Shown: piece after piece, positions 11,014 through 20,685 of the stretch
Layout: each line of letters opens with the position of its first letter
Numbering within the stretch: position 1 is the stretch's first letter
NCBI GenBank assembly: GCA_004835665.1
Contig: RBKR01000023.1
Coordinates: 62,001 to 126,000, forward strand
Length of the DNA stretch: 64,000 nucleotides
Direction of reading: 5' to 3'
From: Phoma sp. XZ068
Lineage: Eukaryota > Ascomycota > Dothideomycetes > Pleosporales > Didymellaceae
Notes under the pieces: generated by a model
Seen by the model: the letters and a program-made list of their open reading frames with translations, nothing else
Told to the model about the DNA's origin: nothing
Databases searched by the model: none
Position numbers and translations under genes: made by a program

Positions 11014-13569
11014 ATGGCCGGCGACGAGGAGCTACCCTGGAACGTCTCGCGCTGCAACCGCCTCCTCCGACCGCTGTCGTCCAAGCTCGCGAAACTGCGA
11101 AAGGAGCTCGAGCAGCCACGAAGCGGGAATCCAGAGCCGCGCACGACTTCCTCAGCCTTTGCGACCAAAGCTACCCCCCAGAAGACAACCAACTTCACAC
11201 GGCCCGCAAACAAGCCCCGAGGCTTCGAGAAGGCACGCGACCCCGATTGGCGGCCGGGGCCGAAGGGGGCAAAGAAGACGTATGGCGGACGCAAGGCGAA
11301 AAGGCTGACGGGGCCGAAGATGAGCAGTGGGGATGTAGAACATGTCGCTCGGCCGGGCGAGATTGCGTTCACGCCTCTGATAGCACGGATGGGCGGGCAG
11401 ATGGCAGACAGTCCGCTTGCGCAAGGGTCTCCGCTGGCAAAGTACACAAAGAGCCGCGGACCGCTTGTGGCGACTATCGATCCGGTTACAGGGCTGGGGT
11501 CACATGTGCCGGCTGATGTGACGAAGCTTGTGCTGGGCATGTTGGAGGCGTATGCCAATATCTTGCACGCAACGGAGGAGAAGAGGAGCAGGAGCGGGAC
11601 CAGTTCGCTCATGAATGCGTGTTTGAAGAAGCTGCCGGCGTATATTGAACTGGAGGAGCACTTTGCGGAACTGGACCGGTTGGAGGAGGAGGAAGAGGAA
11701 GACGGCCGCGATGTTGCCAGCGAAATATACGAGCACCTCGAAACACGTTTTGAACAGCGACGGGGCCAGGGCTGGCGTCCGTTCAAGCGCGTTGTACGAG
11801 CACACGCCACGTCATTACTGTGCAGCGCCATTGCGGACGGAATCCTGACCATGAAAAGCCTCGTCTACTTCCACAGCCATTGTCTGACGGTCGGCGCATA
11901 CGACGAGGCTGAGGAGATCCTTGTGGCTGCTCTGCCCTCGCTCGAACCCCTGTCTATTCCTTTCAACATCAGAGCAGACCTGTTTGGCGAGAAATCAGTC
12001 TACATGTCCACCGCCAAGATCTTCGCTGATCGCACCGGTCGGTACCGCTTTCTGTACGATCTTCTCGAGCACATGGTTGCGCACGAACTGCTGCCGCTGG
12101 AGTGGCTGGCTACAACACACATGCGCCCGGTCTGGGACCGCCTGGTGCGCACCATCACTGAAGGCGATCAGCGCACGCTGGCGTCTTGTTCTCGCTTCCT
12201 CGAGACGTGCACGCTCGCTGGCATGGGGCTTCCTGATGAGCGTCTCTTGGCAGATCAAGTCACTGGTTCTGTTGCACGGCGCTTTGTCCCGTCTTCCAGA
12301 GAAGACTTGCGCCAGGCTTTGAATACCACCTTCTCGAGTCTTATCACGGTGCTGTGCAGCATAGCACTTGTTAATAGCAGTCGGGAGGACGATGCCGGGA
12401 AAGCCATTGCACGAAGAGTCACCTGGACGCTGGATGCCATCGCCGTCACTCTTGCATCTCGGTCAGATATCAACACTGAGCTGCAGCTATTGGAAGCGGA
12501 CTCAGACGACCTGCAGAGCTTTGCACAACGCGCCTGTTGGGCCACCTTTGGTCCCTTTCTTGTGCGCCTTGAAGCGGGCAACAACGATGACGGCAGGATT
12601 CGCCTTTCTACATCCACACTAATACGCAACTTGAGCGTCGTCATGAGTCACTTTACAGCGAACGGCGTCAACTCCTCAGCCGTTTTAGCCACGTTCCCTA
12701 TCCTCATCTCCGCCACAGCACGTGGCACTGGTCGCATCTGGCACGATGACGGCTTTGATCAGCTCCAGCGACTCGTCCAGGCCATGACGGATCTATCCGG
12801 CCACCGACTGCCACACAAGCTATGGACACTGAAACGGATAGCACTAGAATCAGCCACCGAATTCGCCAACGACACCGACGAGGCTCAGCACCTCAAGTAC
12901 GCAAACGAAGTCGAGAAGCAGATGCGCACCTCAGGCCGCCTCGTCATCATGCCCACTCCCCGCAAAACTGACACGCCCTCCAGCGCCTCTGGCGGCGGTT
13001 TCAGATGGGAAGATGGCATCGGCGAGTGGGTAGCCTGCACCCCCTTCATCAAGCAGCCCAACACGCGGCCGTCACAAAAGCCCCTTCGCGCACTAGACCT
13101 CCTCCCCACACCCATCTCCTCCGAAGACGAAGACCGCCCCGTAACCCGAGATTTCGCACACGACGACAACGATCAGGTCACCCCTTCGTCGCCAACCCTA
13201 CACTCCTCCCCCATCAAACGCGCACCTCGCCGCTCAACAAGCACGCTCGGCAAGCGCACCCGCGCATCAAGCCCAATCATCCTCATCCCTGCCAAACGCA
13301 CACATCTCACGCCGCCAGACTCACCCGTGCCGTTCTACCCCGATCTCCCCGAGGAGAAAGATACACCGCAGACGGGCGAAAGGAAGTTACGACGTAGTAC
13401 GACGGATGTCAAACCGGTGGAGATGCGGCGGGGGAGGGATGAAAGGGGTGGGCTGAGGGGGGTGAGGAGGGTGGTGTATGCATTTGAGCTGGATGGGGCG
13501 GATGATGAGGAGGAGGATGGGGAGGGGAGTGAGGGTGACAGTGAGGATGAGTTGAGTTTTGGGATTTGA
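11014..13569 (+). CDS. conserved fungal protein of unknown function, helical core with disordered ends
   Basis: A single 851-codon frame whose ATG sits in CACCACCATGGCC. It starts with a compact helix (LPWNVSRCNRLLRPLSSKL), then a basic low-complexity stretch (TRPANKPRGF, KKTYGGRKAKRL), and from about residue 155 to 640 an all-helical region. Examples are DVTKLVLGMLEAYANILHA, FKRVVRAHATSLLCSAIAD and WRLV-type turns; this could be an ARM/HEAT-like solenoid. An acidic run (LEEEEEEDGRD) interrupts it near 225. The C-terminal 200 residues are disordered, with SSPIKRAP and GKRTRASSP-type motifs that could serve as nuclear localisation signals, and end in an acidic tail. I do not recognise the family; a nuclear role is only inference. 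Confidence 0.8.
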   Translation: MAGDEELPWNVSRCNRLLRPLSSKLAKLRKELEQPRSGNPEPRTTSSAFATKATPQKTTNFTRPANKPRGFEKARDPDWRPGPKGAKKTYGGRKAKRLTGPKMSSGDVEHVARPGEIAFTPLIARMGGQMADSPLAQGSPLAKYTKSRGPLVATIDPVTGLGSHVPADVTKLVLGMLEAYANILHATEEKRSRSGTSSLMNACLKKLPAYIELEEHFAELDRLEEEEEEDGRDVASEIYEHLETRFEQRRGQGWRPFKRVVRAHATSLLCSAIADGILTMKSLVYFHSHCLTVGAYDEAEEILVAALPSLEPLSIPFNIRADLFGEKSVYMSTAKIFADRTGRYRFLYDLLEHMVAHELLPLEWLATTHMRPVWDRLVRTITEGDQRTLASCSRFLETCTLAGMGLPDERLLADQVTGSVARRFVPSSREDLRQALNTTFSSLITVLCSIALVNSSREDDAGKAIARRVTWTLDAIAVTLASRSDINTELQLLEADSDDLQSFAQRACWATFGPFLVRLEAGNNDDGRIRLSTSTLIRNLSVVMSHFTANGVNSSAVLATFPILISATARGTGRIWHDDGFDQLQRLVQAMTDLSGHRLPHKLWTLKRIALESATEFANDTDEAQHLKYANEVEKQMRTSGRLVIMPTPRKTDTPSSASGGGFRWEDGIGEWVACTPFIKQPNTRPSQKPLRALDLLPTPISSEDEDRPVTRDFAHDDNDQVTPSSPTLHSSPIKRAPRRSTSTLGKRTRASSPIILIPAKRTHLTPPDSPVPFYPDLPEEKDTPQTGERKLRRSTTDVKPVEMRRGRDERGGLRGVRRVVYAFELDGADDEEEDGEGSEGDSEDELSFGI

Positions 13570-14239
13570 TGTCGTTGTTTTACGGTTGGGGTTTTTGGTT
13601 TGTGTGGGCGCTTGAGCGTTGGATTTGTTGGAAATGTTTGAGATGCTTAAGATACCCTATATCGTTTTTTCTATTCTTGGAATGATAGGATACTATTTCT
13701 GTTGCTATTCACTGTTGTGGATGTGTGAGTCGATAAGTGCCTCCTTGTTTTTGTCGGCCAGCTGGTCAAGAGTATGGTGTTTGACTGAGGTGACAACTTG
13801 AAGGCACGCTCAGTTGTAGGCTAGATGCAATGTACTCATACAGCTCTATTCGTCTGCAGCTGTCTCCCAAAACCAATTGTGACTGGCAAAAGTACCGTAT
13901 ATGTGCATGCTGATTGCCAAAGTCGTTTCGAGCGATCATGTCATCACAATTTGACTCGTTATCAAGCCCAACAAATCACTCCACTTCCGCTCCTGTGGAG
14001 GAGAAATAGCGAATCCTCGTGTTTTGGATTTTACATAGTTTACCCGCACCGAAGCATGTTGCTCAACAGATGCGCTCTATCAGTACAGGTCGAGAAAAGA
14101 TAGTTCTCGCAGTGATCAAGGCATAGCACAAGCCATACACATTGATAGAGTACTATCCTCAGAGTCTTAAAGCGACTACACCCAACCCTCCAACCCTCCA
14201 CACAACAACCCACTGTAAATCACCCCCCCCCCCCCAAAA
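13570..14239. other. intergenic, left border of the accessory block
   Basis: The region lies between two convergent genes. A run of 13 C residues (14223-14235) sits just past the stop codon of the first HxxHC protein gene. Short frames lack protein-like composition. Confidence 0.5.
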
Positions 14240-14902
14240 TCACGCCGGAACCTCACACGTCGAAAACATCGGCGTCGTCTGCGAAACCAACATATCCATC
14301 ACCTCCCTCGGCTTCTCCAAATACTCCATCATCAACGTCGTACAATGCAGCGTATGTTCATACGCCTTAACATGCGTATCCAAAAACCTCGTATCCTCCG
14401 TATACCCCCTATGCAAGCGCCGCCACATCAACGCACAATGCACCATGTGTTCGCGCACCGGCGTGAAATATGTCCCCGGTGGTGCGACGTCGCCCATTTC
14501 TTCTTCGGTGAGTTGATGTGTTGCGTCGCGGGATGAGTAGGCGCGCCATTGAGCGAGCTGCTTGAAGTCGGCGAGGTTTTTGGTGTCTTGGCATGGGATG
14601 GGGATCCAGTTGTTGGAGAGGACGTCGTAGGTGCAGTTTTGGGCGCGGGCTTCGGCGGCGGTGGTGCCGCAGGTGAGGAGCTTGGTGCGTGGGGGGTGGG
14701 GAGGGAAGGGTCGGATGAGGAAGCCGAGGAGGGTTGTGAGGGCTATTGCGAGGAGGAATGTGAGGGTGTGTGTGAGGATTCGGATTTTTGGGTTGGGACG
14801 GGTGGGGGTGGGGGGTTTGTAGGTGGAGGGTTCGAGGAGGAGGCTCTTTTCGTAGGATTCCTCGGCGAGTTTGACTTCGTCGTAGGGCTGGGTATGAGGC
14901 AT
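14240..14902 (-). CDS. UstYa/DUF3328-like double-HxxHC membrane protein, copy 1
   Basis: A single exon of 220 residues from the ATG at 14902; an in-frame ATG at 14932 would add ten. After a short cytosolic tail a single hydrophobic helix (TFLLAIALTTLLGFLI) predicts a type II membrane protein. The lumenal part has paired Cys motifs (LLTCGTTAAEARAQNCTYDV, then WIPIPCQDTKNLADF) and two HxxHC motifs, HMVHC and HTLHC, about 35 residues apart. Tandem HxxHC motifs define the UstYa/DUF3328 oxidase group, where they are proposed to form the active site. The NCTYDVL..W.P.PC part marks a sub-family that is widespread in Dothideomycetes. It is closest to copy 2 at 19.9 kb, sharing PVREHM(V/I)HCALMWRRLH. 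Its nearest upstream neighbour is the repeat-peptide precursor. Confidence 0.85.
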   Translation of the reverse strand: MPHTQPYDEVKLAEESYEKSLLLEPSTYKPPTPTRPNPKIRILTHTLTFLLAIALTTLLGFLIRPFPPHPPRTKLLTCGTTAAEARAQNCTYDVLSNNWIPIPCQDTKNLADFKQLAQWRAYSSRDATHQLTEEEMGDVAPPGTYFTPVREHMVHCALMWRRLHRGYTEDTRFLDTHVKAYEHTLHCTTLMMEYLEKPREVMDMLVSQTTPMFSTCEVPA

Positions 14903-16341
14903 GATGCTGTTAACGATCAGTTCAAAACTCAAGATTCAGGTCGAAGAGGTAGTTATTTACTGCTAGACGACTGGAATGCGCAAACAGGGTGTTGGGTGTT
15001 GCGGATACTCGCCGAGTTTGCGTGCCGGTGCGAGACGTGCGCTGCTGCAACACTGGTGCATATTAGAAGTACAACACACAAGAAATCATGTAAGCGCATC
15101 AATTAAGCCTACTGGATGTGGTTAGATCAAGATTAGAAAGGAAATTCTCTACTTAGTATACATTTCATAGTAATCCATAGTGTACAGTCAGCATGAGTAA
15201 GCGCCTTCGTCGCGGGCCGAATGGTTCACTACTTACAACCGCTCTCTCAGGACTAGTGTCTTACTACAGGTTGTAAAAAGACAGTGACAATGCGTACAGT
15301 TAGTAGGCGACTCAATAGCTTGTCCGATGGCGCGGCACCTTCTCAGATTGACTTGAGCGACTGAAAGAAGGGGGCTTGGGTTGCATGTAGGATGATAGTC
15401 GACATGTGAACACGAAGCGACAACTCAGTAAGCAACAGAAGTAGATTTTCTTGGGTGTCAAAATGTTACTGAGTTCTGTGCTGGACACAGGCTTGTAGTT
15501 AATCTGCCTGCCGCTTGCTTGGTGCGGAGCCCCAGATGTAGAAGGGGCCACATGAAGAATGGGCGGCTTTAATGCAGTAACCTATATGTGTGAGGATTAT
15601 TTGCTCGGTACTCCCGCTATGAGATTGTTTTGCGTCTGTTTATAATAATACTTGAAGAGGGTAAGCTCAAGTGCTAAAGCAGCTGCAAATCATTATCCTA
15701 CAATACTAAAAAGCGAAGAGTCGAATCTGCACGTTAACTTTTAAGTGAATCGACAAATTTAGAGACCGGTATGCCAAACGCCAGCTTTTCTTGCTAAAAA
15801 GAATATTGGCTGTGATATGAGCACGAACATTAGAACACATATGAACCAACGACGGACATACAGAATGAATACAAGGAGAATGAACAATTCAAAGGCAGAG
15901 CCTCTGCTGATAACACAAGCTGTGCTAAAGTCAAGGTAGGCGCGTACAGTGCGTCGCAGAATAAATGGGCAAAATATGCCAAGGTCACGCACGAAGATGA
16001 TACTTTCCTCGTCATTGTTTACCGGAGATACTTATCAATCTAATCAGGTTTTGGAGAGCGTCAGACGCAATTCCGGAAAAGTCATAGTCGTAACTACCTG
16101 TTGTTTCGAGTTTGCGGATTAAAGGTGCACATCATTGCCTTGCACGATGCATCATTTCTGAACAAGAATATTAAGAAAATCCAACATCAATTCCAATCTG
16201 CTAAAACTGCGTAAACGAGTGACATTGGCCTATACTCCCCTATTCCGATGAACATCAATAATCAACCCTCCTGCTCAACTACACTCCCTCCAATTGGTGT
16301 ATCGAAGCCACCTGCCACGTTGAACGCTCGTGTTGACGGAG
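14903..16341. other. 1.4-kb AT-rich intergenic region
   Basis: The region holds the promoter of HxxHC copy 1 and the 3' flank of the precursor gene. Small frames (for example a hydrophobic one at 15759-15992, minus) look like chance translations of AT-rich DNA. I see no further exon or transposon end. Confidence 0.5.
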
Positions 16342-17103
16342 TCAATAGTCAAGAGCCTCGACGGTTTCGCGCTTGTCGACGTCAACAGCGTCGATCTTCT
16401 TCTGGCGTTTCTCAACATCCACAGCGTCGATCTTCTTTTGCCTCTTTTCCACGTCAACAGCATCGATCTTCTTCTGCGGTGAACGCTTCTCGACGTCAAC
16501 AGCGTCAATCTTCTTCTGACGCTTTTCAACATCGACGGCGTCAATCTTCTTCTGTGGCGAACGCTTCTCGACATCAACCGCGTCAATCTTCTTCTGACGC
16601 TTCTCCACATCCACGGCATCGATCTTCTTCTGGCGTTTTTCAACATCCACGGCATCGATCTTCTTCTGGCGTTTTTCAACATCGACCGCGTCAATCTTCT
16701 TCTGTCTCTTTTCCACATCAACCGCGTCAATCTTCTTCTGACGCTTCTCAACGTCGACTGCATCGATCTTCTTCTGACGCTTTTCGACATCAACCGCATC
16801 GATCTTTTTCTGTGGTGACCGCTTCTCGACGTCGACAGCATCAATCTTCTTTTGGCGCTTCTCTACATCGACCGCGTCAATCTTCTTCTGGCGCTTTTCA
16901 ACATCGACAGCGTCAATCTTCTTTTGCGGTGATCGCTTCTCAAAGAGGTCTAGTTTTTTTACCTTGTCAGAAGTCTTCAACTCTCTCCGGATTCAAAGTT
17001 TGTACATACTGGGGCTACCGAGGCCAGGAAGCGGCTCAAAAGGTAGCGCGGAGATGATAGTGGACATGCCCACCAGCATGGAGAGGATAGTAGTCGACTT
17101 CAT
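16342..17103 (-). CDS. kexin-processed repeat-peptide precursor (candidate RiPP precursor)
   Basis: Two exons: 17103-17010 and 16949-16342, with a 60-bp intron (GTATGT..CTGAC..AACTAG) that removes an in-frame TGA; 233 residues. Residues 1-19 form a signal peptide (MKSTTILSMLVGMSTIISA), followed by a short Pro-rich linker and a first KR. Then come 15 tandem units, each ending KR: 11 of QKKIDAVDVEKR and 4 of SPQKKIDAVDVEKR. The last unit has D for E (VDVDKR) and the tail is ETVEALDY. Codons differ between units but residues do not. This is the layout of fungal kexin-cleaved precursors (ustiloxin UstA, victorin, epichloecyclin and other KEPs). Predicted products are (SP)QKKIDAVDVE after loss of KR, or IDAVDVE if KK is also cut. 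No Tyr, Phe or Trp is in the unit. The alternative is a secreted repeat peptide that is not further modified. Confidence 0.92.
16369..16932 (-). repeat. 15-unit in-frame tandem repeat inside the precursor gene
   Basis: Units of 36 nt (11 copies) or 42 nt (4 copies, with an extra Ser-Pro) fill 564 nt. The longer units are numbers 1, 4, 11 and 13. Neighbouring units differ at third positions (for example GTTGAT, GTCGAC, GTTGAC or GTGGAT for the Val-Asp step). Confidence 0.93.
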
Positions 17104-18073
17104 GATGAGTAATGAATGGTTCTTAGTTAGCGATAGAGGAGTCCCGCGATATCTTCCTAGCTTGGCTCTCGTCGTAGGTGATGTACTTGTTGCGCTGTGA
17201 TCACTTTCAGTGGGTGGAATGAGTGGCCTTATGTTCTGTAAGGCCTCCAGACTGGTATGCACTTTCACTCACTTCAGTGTTAACTAGCCTTACTCCCTTC
17301 AGCGCACACTTTAGCCTTCCTTACTCCAACACACGCGTAGCCTTACTCATCCCTACGCTTACTGACTTAGTAGTTAGTCGACGACTAACAATTACCCACA
17401 GAAATCCCGGTAATCATCTGCTAGTCAAGGATCGATCTTTCTGACGAAGACATATCGCACACCCAAGGGCTTACGTACTGGATGATTACTGTCCATCACT
17501 GTAGAGATCCAGTAAGCGCTGACAAATCAGCTACCATCATTGTGCCAGATCAAACACCTGGTAGCCATTCTGTCACATGCAGTTGTCTCGGTGGCTAAGT
17601 TTCTGACGCCGGAAGTACTAGCATGAAGGGCGCTTTCAGGGCAGCTTTGATTAAGTGGCCTTCCTTGGATGGCTTCTGGGGTCCAGTCATACAATATCCA
17701 AGGCCAGTAGACTGTGGGTTACTCGAAGTGACTAAGTTGTTCTGAAACTACTGCATGAATCTGGAAATGGAACCCGTTGAGTGATTAGCACGGCGTTGAT
17801 CCGGCTTTCTGCAAACATTGCAGTGACACAAAGTGTGCAGATGGTGATAGAGGCGTGGTCTTGATCGTCTTCACTCATTCGATCTAGCAATAATGATACT
17901 ATTGAAGACACATCTCAACGTTGTCCCCTGCTTGTCACAAGAACTATAGTCGTGGAGAACCGAATATGCTCGTCATTCACTGGGGACTACGTCAGCAGTG
18001 GGGTTGGTCTGGAACGTTTCTCTATAATCGAATCAATACATTGCTATGGATATTTCCAAGTCCTTGAGTTGGA
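17104..18073. promoter_or_regulatory. promoter region of the precursor gene, 3' flank of the b561 gene
   Basis: The 970 bp upstream of the precursor include a degenerate repeat of AGCCTTACTC-like blocks (about 17286-17350) and an ATATCGCA octamer at 17452-17459. The same octamer forms one arm of the palindrome in the 19.8-kb divergent promoter. No gene was recognised here. Confidence 0.4.
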
Positions 18074-19533
18074 TCAGATTTTCTTTTCCTCCTCGTCTCC
18101 AATTACGAATGGATCAACATCTTCGTCTCCTACATTCTTGTATCCTTTCTCAGTGCTGCTGCGCTTCGCAAAGATCATCCCGCCTAACACTACAGTCTCT
18201 ATAAATACTATGACTGCCCACGCCCATTGCAAGGTGTTGCTCCTTCCGGCGTGTAAAAGACCCCTGCAGAACATTAGCAAGATTGCACAGCTAGATCACA
18301 AGGTATAATGACTAACATGAACACATTTACGTTCAGCGCTACAAAAAGCATTCGGCCAAGATATATGTGGACGAACGAACTTGTAGTACGCTGTCCGTAT
18401 CTGACGTAGTTTGTGTGGTGCTTGTAGCCGTATGTGATTTGGAAGGGCACTCCAATCGCGATCGCAAGACCGACCAATTTGTGTATCGAGGCGAAAGTTC
18501 CAATCTAGTAAAATTAGCCAGATCTTCAAGACGATATCTGCTTGATTGCAAACCTGAAATATACTTGTGCTTTTCAGAACACCGATAAAACACCCAATCA
18601 GCACTCCAGAGGCGGAGAGGGCTTGTACAATCCAATGGCAGCGAAACGCTGATTTGAATCCACTACGGATCAAAACTATGCCAAGACAATTGAGAACGAC
18701 GGAGAAAGATAGTATAATTCCATGCGCATTCCACATGTTCGCAGAACTCCATGTGGACGTTGGCACCCCTGATCTGTTTGACCAAGAAGGGTCTATGGCA
18801 TGTACCAAAGAACGATCCTCGGTTACTGTGGGATGGACTCCCTCTTGGTCTGTGGAGATTGCCTGAGCCATATCGACCAAACTAAGCCCTAAATCTAGTT
18901 AGACGAGCTTTGAGTTTGATTTGAACTAGCAGTGACTTACCATAGTCTGTGTGGAGCGTCATATGCAAGTTGGGATCGCTAGTCTTGGTTTGTTGTTTGT
19001 AGCTGGTGGCGAATAACCACGGTTGACGTTCGCTTGTAGCGTTCAGTCCACCAAGTCCAATTGTCTCGCATGAGTAACATGTGGCTCGTAGGATGTGCAG
19101 ACCATTTCCATCAATTTCAGTGCTGTGAACCTGAACTTGTCTCTGGTTCTTGAGTGGCTTTGGAGAGACATGTCCCGTTGTGGAGCGTAGTGATAAGACG
19201 ACGTCTGAGCTATGTTAGTGTATGTAACTTGAAGGACTTTCGAACAGGTAACTCACCACCTTCCTTATCTCCGGGCCATAGCACGAACATCAAAGCTCGA
19301 TCCATAACATCTCCCACTCCGAAGGCCACCCATCCGCTACCTTGATGAAACTTGACCGAAAACGTCATGAGCAGATTATGTCCCCTTTCATGCTTTGACT
19401 TAAGGCTTTTCACTGCCATGCACGCATCGGTGTGCAATTTTGGTTTAAGATGGCATATCTGTGCTGGCTCTGACCCTTTGCAAATATTGATCACGAGAAA
19501 GAGCAATGCGAGCAATCTGTTAACATTCTTCAT
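18074..19533 (-). CDS. DOMON-cytochrome b561 domain protein (secretory-pathway redox protein)
   Basis: Five exons (19533-19257, 19204-18941, 18888-18554, 18504-18317, 18263-18074) with four introns of 49-53 bp, all GT..AG, give 417 residues. A signal peptide (LLALLFLVINICKGS) leads into a DOMON heme domain (FHQGSGWVAFGVGDVM, then ALMFVLWPGD, with the second half LHILRATCYSCETI). A cytochrome b561 region follows, with helices starting at NMWNAHGIILSFSVVLNCLG and containing the expected His residues (NAHG, CHWIVQ, SIHKL, VHIYLG). The tail is short and acidic. In this family the b561 part passes electrons across the membrane to the DOMON heme. The gene is divergent from HxxHC copy 2, which suggests co-regulation and a possible role as electron donor in the cluster (inference). 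A second family member lies at 54.5-56.2 kb. Confidence 0.88.
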
Positions 19534-19923
19534 GGTTACCTAGAAGAAGAGTGCACCAGAATAGACCCTTTATCTTATTATTGATCGTATAATGGAGCGG
19601 TATTAGAGAGGTGTGCTCGGTTCGAGCAGCAGTGCTGGTCTTGATGGGTCACGTGCGATGCCACAGTCAGCATCTTACGAAGCGAGTAGTGCTGACTACA
19701 ACATAACTGTCTGTGCATACACATGATGACACTCGATAACCAGACATTCAACCACAAAGTTTAAATCACATTTCTAGAGAGCGGAACGTTTGAACTTTCA
19801 TATGGGAATTCGATATCGCAATGCGATATTAGTAACACATTGTTTCATCAGGCTCATTCTTTCAAGGGTCCTGACTTCTTTGCATAACCTGGCCTCACTT
19901 CAGCACACTTAGGCAAAGCAGCA
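19534..19923. promoter_or_regulatory. 390-bp divergent promoter shared by the b561 gene and HxxHC copy 2
   Basis: The only DNA between two start codons pointing away from each other. It contains a near-centred 17-bp palindrome, listed separately. Confidence 0.7.
19813..19829. promoter_or_regulatory. 17-bp perfect palindrome, candidate regulator site
   Basis: ATATCGCA-A-TGCGATAT: two exact 8-bp arms around one base, 95 bp upstream of the ATG at 19924. One arm recurs at 17452-17459, upstream of the precursor. Its role as a binding site is inference. Confidence 0.4.
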
Positions 19924-20661
19924 ATGTCCCTACCTTACCTAGAAATCATCAGACGACCTACCAGCGTGGTAGTTGGTACCATGTACTCCCTCCTCAAGCG
20001 TCCCACGAAGTATTCGAATCTCGTATTGTCCTCTACCTCCGACATAGACGAAGATACTTCAACAGAGCCCGGCAAATCCGACTTGGATTCATTACCCTCT
20101 GGAAGGCGATGTCAGTACGCGATACTGCCCTATGTTATCAATATTCTGTTCGCATCAGGGTTGACGATACTGGTCGGATTTATTTTCCGTCCCTTTCCAC
20201 CGTATGGGCCTAGAATGAAGACACTCGATTGTGGTTCTAGTTCTGCCGAAGCTCGAAACAATGGCTGCACGTACGATGTGCTGGGAAATATCTGGGTTCC
20301 TACGCCGTGTCTTGACACCGAAAACCTCGCCGACTTCAAGCGCATGGCTCCCTGGCAGGCATATGACTCTGCAAACGCTACAAATCAACTTACAGAAGAA
20401 GAGATGTCAGAATATATTATACCAGATGGCTACTGGACCCCAGTACGAGAGCACATGATCCATTGCGCTCTGATGTGGAGAAGATTGCATAAAGGATTTG
20501 AGAAGGACGCAAGGTTGTTAGATAAGCATGTACTTTCCTATCACCATACAGAGCATTGCAGTATGACGTTGATGGAGCATCTTGATATGCCTACCTCGTT
20601 CTTGGACGAGATTCGCACTCGAACCGAGGCTGGGTATTCTAAGTGCCAAATTCCGGCGTAA
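19924..20661 (+). CDS. UstYa/DUF3328-like double-HxxHC membrane protein, copy 2
   Basis: A single exon of 245 residues. A 65-residue Ser/Thr-rich cytosolic tail precedes one hydrophobic helix (YVINILFASGLTILVGFIF). The lumenal domain carries LDCGSSSAEARNNGCTYDVL, WVPTPCLDTENLADF, then HMIHC and HTEHC. It is clearly the sister of copy 1 (same RPFPP after the helix, same QLTEEEM and PVREHM-HCALMWRRLH). Together these two bracket the precursor and the b561 gene, as a local duplication would. A second in-frame ATG at 19981 would shorten the tail by 19 residues. Confidence 0.87.
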   Translation: MSLPYLEIIRRPTSVVVGTMYSLLKRPTKYSNLVLSSTSDIDEDTSTEPGKSDLDSLPSGRRCQYAILPYVINILFASGLTILVGFIFRPFPPYGPRMKTLDCGSSSAEARNNGCTYDVLGNIWVPTPCLDTENLADFKRMAPWQAYDSANATNQLTEEEMSEYIIPDGYWTPVREHMIHCALMWRRLHKGFEKDARLLDKHVLSYHHTEHCSMTLMEHLDMPTSFLDEIRTRTEAGYSKCQIPA

Positions 20662-20685
20662 CTCTGACACGAGCTTTGTATTTAC

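Noticed and set aside
14223..14235. C13 run as a functional signal near the stop of HxxHC copy 1
   Set aside because: A simple homopolymer in a 3' flank; length may even be an assembly artefact.
15759..16015. Hydrophobic minus frame that could be a small membrane protein
   Set aside because: It is AT-rich DNA translated into Phe/Leu/Ile; no conserved features and no good start context.
16248..17057. Plus-strand 269-codon Arg/Ser-rich frame over the precursor
   Set aside because: It is the antisense shadow of the repeat array (RQSSS-type units are the reverse complement of the KKIDAVDVEKR codons). It has no signal peptide or splice support.
16342..17103. Precursor read as an alpha-type mating pheromone
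   Set aside because: It has the KR-repeat layout, but the unit lacks Trp, Gly and Pro in the pheromone pattern, and it sits among HxxHC genes rather than at a pheromone locus.
17952..18308. 118-codon plus frame overlapping the b561 gene
   Set aside because: It is antisense to well-supported last exons of the DOMON-b561 gene.
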